Below, in pieces: positions 61,658 to 64,000 of a stretch of 64,000 nucleotides of DNA. The notes beneath the pieces were generated by a model. It was not told the origin of the DNA. It did not search any database and saw nothing but the letters and a program-made list of their open reading frames with translations. Origin of the DNA: a bacterium EF100-94H03 bin56 (GTDB lineage: Bacteria > Pseudomonadota > Alphaproteobacteria > SP197); the NCBI GenBank assembly GCA_002238685.1, contig MPMV01000005.1:93257-157256 (forward strand), written 5' to 3'. The position numbers were made by a program, and so were the translations under genes. How positions within the stretch are numbered: position 1 is the stretch's first letter; each line of letters starts with the position of its first letter.

Positions 61658-62434
61658 ATGCCACGCTTTGCTGCCAATCTTTCCACCATGTTCACGGAAG
61701 TGCCTCTTCGGGAACGGTTTGCTCTGGCCGCAGACGCGGGGTTCGAGGCCGTCGAGATCCAGGAGCCCTATGACCTTCCGGCCGGAACGGTTGCCAGGGT
61801 GCTGAAGGAATGCGGTCTCGATCTGGTGCTTGTCAACGCGCCAGGCGGCGAGGCGGGACTGGCGGGCATTCCGGGTGCCGAAAGAGAATTCGGCAATTGC
61901 TTGAAGGTGGCGCTCGATTATGCCGCCGTCACCGGTACCGGCCTTGTCCACGTTCTCTCCGGAATTCGTCCACCGGCAACGGCTCCCGAAGCCTGTGAAG
62001 GAGTGCTCGTCAAGAACCTCCGCCAGGCATCCTCCAAAGCTTCCTCCCTGGGCATCACGCTGCTCGTCGAACCGATCAATGAACGCGACGTTCCCGGGTA
62101 CATCCTGACACGTCAGGATCACGCGCGGCGCGTGGTCAAGGCCGTGGACCGGGCGAACGTCAGGATTCAGTTCGACTTCTACCACTGCCAGGTCAGCGAA
62201 GGAGATCTCTCCCGGCACTTCACGGAACAGCTGCCGTTGATCGGACATGTCCAGATCTCGGACAACCCGGGCCGTCATGAACCGGGCACCGGTGAAATCA
62301 ATCATGACTGGATTTTCGATCTGATCGATCGCAGCGGATACAAAGGCTGGGTGGGGGCGGAGTACACACCCGCCCGTACCGCACAGGAGGGCCTTGGCTG
62401 GTTTGCGCCCTGGCGCGGCCGTCCCGTGACGTGA
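61658..62434 (+). CDS. Hydroxypyruvate isomerase-like TIM-barrel protein
   Basis: A xylose-isomerase-like TIM barrel of 258 residues, the usual length of Hyi. Blocks are [45 protein letters not shown] (catalytic Glu region) and [12 protein letters not shown], then [19 protein letters not shown]. These are the hallmarks of hydroxypyruvate isomerase/OtnI, which interconverts hydroxypyruvate and tartronate semialdehyde or similar sugars. I chose the ATG at 61658; the frame is open further upstream without a good start. Confidence 0.9.
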   Translation: MPRFAANLSTMFTEVPLRERFALAADAGFEAVEIQEPYDLPAGTVARVLKECGLDLVLVNAPGGEAGLAGIPGAEREFGNCLKVALDYAAVTGTGLVHVLSGIRPPATAPEACEGVLVKNLRQASSKASSLGITLLVEPINERDVPGYILTRQDHARRVVKAVDRANVRIQFDFYHCQVSEGDLSRHFTEQLPLIGHVQISDNPGRHEPGTGEINHDWIFDLIDRSGYKGWVGAEYTPARTAQEGLGWFAPWRGRPVT

Positions 62435-62474
62435 CTCCTACACGGAACATCGCACCGCAGGTGCTAAACAAATG

Positions 62475-62488
62475 TTATTACATAATAA
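62475..62488. promoter_or_regulatory. A/T-rich inverted repeat before the integrase remnant
   Basis: TTATTA (62475-62480) and TAATAA (62483-62488) flank CA in a strongly A/T-rich 60-base stretch that stands out from the GC-rich surroundings. It lies about 80 bases before the integrase ATG. A promoter or integrase-binding site is possible; the evidence is base composition and symmetry only. Confidence 0.35.
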
Positions 62489-62569
62489 ATGTTCTCTCGT
62501 GTTTGCTACTATAGGGGAAAAAGCGATGCCTTGCATCCCCCAATGTCACACAACACGGGAGGAACAATC

Positions 62570-63165
62570 ATGGCCAAAATGTACCTCACCCAGCAATGGG
62601 TCGACAGGCTCAAGCCAAAGAAGGCCAACCTGGATGTGCGCGATACCGAACTGACTGGCTTTGGCATCCGCATCATGCCCTCGGGTGCCAGACGCTACTT
62701 CATTCACTCTCAGCACGAGGGCCGGAGACTCTGGAAGACTATCGACGATGCCGGCGCCGTGACCGTGGCGCAGGCACGTCAACGGGCACGCACGATGCTG
62801 GCGGCGTACAGGAACGGTGACCCTGCAGATCCCGGGATAGAGAAAGACGCACTCTTCGAAACCGTCGCCGAGGACGTCCTTGCCCACTACGAACGGCTCT
62901 GGAAGCCCGACACTCTCACAGCCAACCGTATCTATCTGCGCAAGCAGATCCTTCCCTTCTTCGCGGGCCGCATGATCAGCGCCATCACCCTGCAGGATGT
63001 CGCAGCCTGGTTCCGCTCCCTTCGTCTAAAGCCCGCGGCGGCAAACCGATCGCACCGATCCTTTCCGTCATCATGCAGAAGGCCGCGTCCTGGGGCTACA
63101 GGCCGGAGAACAGCAACCCCTGTGTCGGTATCCGACGCTACCGCGAGACCAGACGCGCCAGGCCC
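62570..63165 (+). pseudogene. P4-type tyrosine integrase, N-terminal part only
   Basis: From the ATG at 62570 (GGAGGAAC site) the protein starts MAKMYLTQQWVDRLKPKKAN, then ELTGFGIRIMPSGARRYFIH. This is a DUF4102-type arm-binding domain. A SAM-like core-binding domain follows (VLAHYERLWKPDTLTANRIY). Near 63030 the frame is lost, and the continuation (PIAPILSVIMQKAASWGYRP) is in another frame. It stops around 63165, where foreign sequence begins. The catalytic domain with R-H-x-x-R and Tyr is missing, so it cannot recombine DNA. Confidence 0.75.
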
Positions 63166-63167
63166 GC

Positions 63168-63661
63168 GGTTGCTGACTGTCTATGTGGACGGACTGGAGT
63201 TCTCCTCCGTCTACGCGCCCTCCAAGCTGGAATATCCAACAGGAACCAAAGTCGAGTGGTTCGAGAGCCTATCCGAGCATCTCACGGCGACGCGCCCCGA
63301 GTCCGGCCGACGGGTGATGTGCGGCGATTTCAACGTCGTTCCGGAAGACCGGTACGGCCCGAGGGGATTCGTACGCGGCTCGGACAACTACCACCCGGAC
63401 GTTCAGGCCCGGTTCGGCACCATGCTGAAGGAGGCAGGGCTGGTCGATCACTACGCCGCGCCGCCATCGAGTTGGAGCGACCGATTCATGTATGAGGGAC
63501 GTGAAGGCTGGGTCAAGTTCAGCCGGCTGGAGTACGTACTCGGCACGCGGAACATGGTCGCCCTCAACCCTGTCGTTCGGTTCGACATTAACCATGCGAT
63601 CGTTCGCAATCCGAACTTCTACCGGGTTCGGGCTCCCATCATTGCTGACTTCGATGTTTAG
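63168..63661 (+). pseudogene. Exonuclease III / EEP-superfamily fragment
   Basis: In-frame with the first part of the integrase frame, a different protein begins at about 63168: LTVYVDGLEFSSVYAPSKLE, then RRVMCGDFNVVPEDRYGPRG (the G-D-F-N motif of the endonuclease/exonuclease/phosphatase superfamily) and FRVNHAI-like VVRFDINHAIV. The N-terminal third, including the first catalytic Glu region, and a stretch between the S-R-L-E-Y block and the usual final S-D-H appear missing or altered. It is therefore a spliced fragment, most like ExoIII-type AP endonucleases. Confidence 0.6.
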
Positions 63662-63734
63662 AGATCCTATGAGGCCCCGTTGGGGGGCCGGCGCTACGGT
63701 GCCGTCCTTTCACTCTTGACGAGGAGGCCTCGCG

Positions 63735-64000
63735 ATGTCCCCACACACAAGGCACGAAGCCGCGGCGCCGACCGGTGCCGAGATTACCACGTTGTACGTT
63801 GCGATCGAGATCAGCCGGAAGAGTTGGGTGGTCGGAATCAAGAGCCCGCTGGGCGAGAAGATCGGGCTGCACACGCTGGGCGCGGCAGATGTTGCGAGCC
63901 TCAGGGCTTGCTTGAGCAGCACCGCGTGCGGGCGGAGCGGACGCTGGGTCAGGCGGTGGCCGTGCGGGTGTGAACCAAAAGGTCAACACCTACACTGCGC
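63735..64000 (+). mobile_element. IS110-like transposase start, cut by the window edge
   Basis: The ATG at 63735 opens a frame reading EITTLYVAIEISRKSWVVGI, then KSPLGEKIGLHTLGAADVAS. This matches the N-terminus of IS110-type (DEDD) transposases as I remember them. Around 63905 the plausible protein continues in another frame (LLEQHRVRAERTLGQAVAVR), so the copy carries a frameshift or the assembly has an error. The element's other end lies beyond the window. Upstream bases 63662-63734 would hold its left end. Confidence 0.55.

Noticed and set aside
61487..62305. N-terminal extension of the NAD kinase frame
   Set aside because: The extra 273 residues are the antisense of the isomerase-like gene; a TTG with a strong ribosome site at 61486 gives normal NAD kinase length.
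1..64000. CRISPR arrays and rRNA genes
   Set aside because: No regularly spaced identical repeats and no conserved rRNA segments were seen anywhere in the window.

Overview
The window is about 62% GC (an impression, not a calculation) and densely coded, with many ATGA/GTGA start-stop overlaps. It looks like chromosomal DNA of an alphaproteobacterium. The best clues are recG divergent from sdhE-mfd, a ligase-associated Lhr-type helicase next to pdeM, a DUF502 membrane protein, and Tat-exported molybdenum and peptide-binding proteins. The species cannot be named from sequence alone. tRNA-Val(GAC) and tRNA-Ser(TGA) are present. No rRNA or CRISPR array was seen.

Layout. 1-5.3 kb: 5' end of a class III aminotransferase, a decayed TetR gene, an isoquinoline-1-oxidoreductase-like molybdenum hydroxylase (two subunits), a PaaI thioesterase and an acyl-CoA dehydrogenase. 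5.4-13.4 kb: a long co-directional run with a metallophosphoesterase carrying an unknown C-terminal half, an inositol-monophosphatase-family enzyme, two DsbA-like thiol proteins, the Lhr-type helicase, PdeM and DUF502. 13.6-16.6 kb: acyl-CoA ligase, a MaoC-like protein, and the collapsed remnant of an AbiE-type toxin-antitoxin pair. 16.7-25 kb: recG, sdhE, mfd, a FrnE-like thiol oxidoreductase, an SDR and a DUF1989 protein.

25.8-31.2 kb: a membrane transporter followed by an operon of tungsten-type aldehyde:ferredoxin oxidoreductase (AOR), a MoaD-like carrier, a polysaccharide deacetylase and a TerB-DnaJ protein. 31.3-41 kb: tRNA-Val, a ureohydrolase with guanidine-hydrolase-like traits, and a divergent locus that pairs a NitT/TauT-type ABC importer and amidohydrolase with a three-subunit CO-dehydrogenase-like molybdenum hydroxylase. 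41.3-45 kb: a DUF4143 ATPase and the wreck of a large DUF1998 helicase, probably an eroding defence or repair island. 45.1-49.6 kb: M81 peptidase, DUF1636 protein, polyferredoxin and a second AOR. 50-52 kb: a Tat-exported peptide-type solute-binding protein flanked by two copies of a diverged ~98-bp repeat.

52.9-58 kb: a minus-strand catabolic cluster (PhyH dioxygenase, cupin, alcohol dehydrogenase, class II aldolase) interleaved with at least four broken genes. 58-62.4 kb: tRNA-Ser, a bile-acid-type symporter, a second MoaD-like carrier with a small partner, an aspartoacylase-type deacylase overlapping NAD kinase, and a hydroxypyruvate-isomerase-like protein. 62.5-64 kb: an integrase remnant spliced onto an exonuclease-III-like fragment, then the start of an IS110-like transposase.

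The strongest theme is the concentration of pterin (Mo/W) enzymes: one IorAB type, one Cox type and two paralogous AORs, with two MoaD-like proteins and one polyferredoxin. One AOR is coupled to the carrier and the other to the ferredoxin, which suggests shared or split accessory functions.
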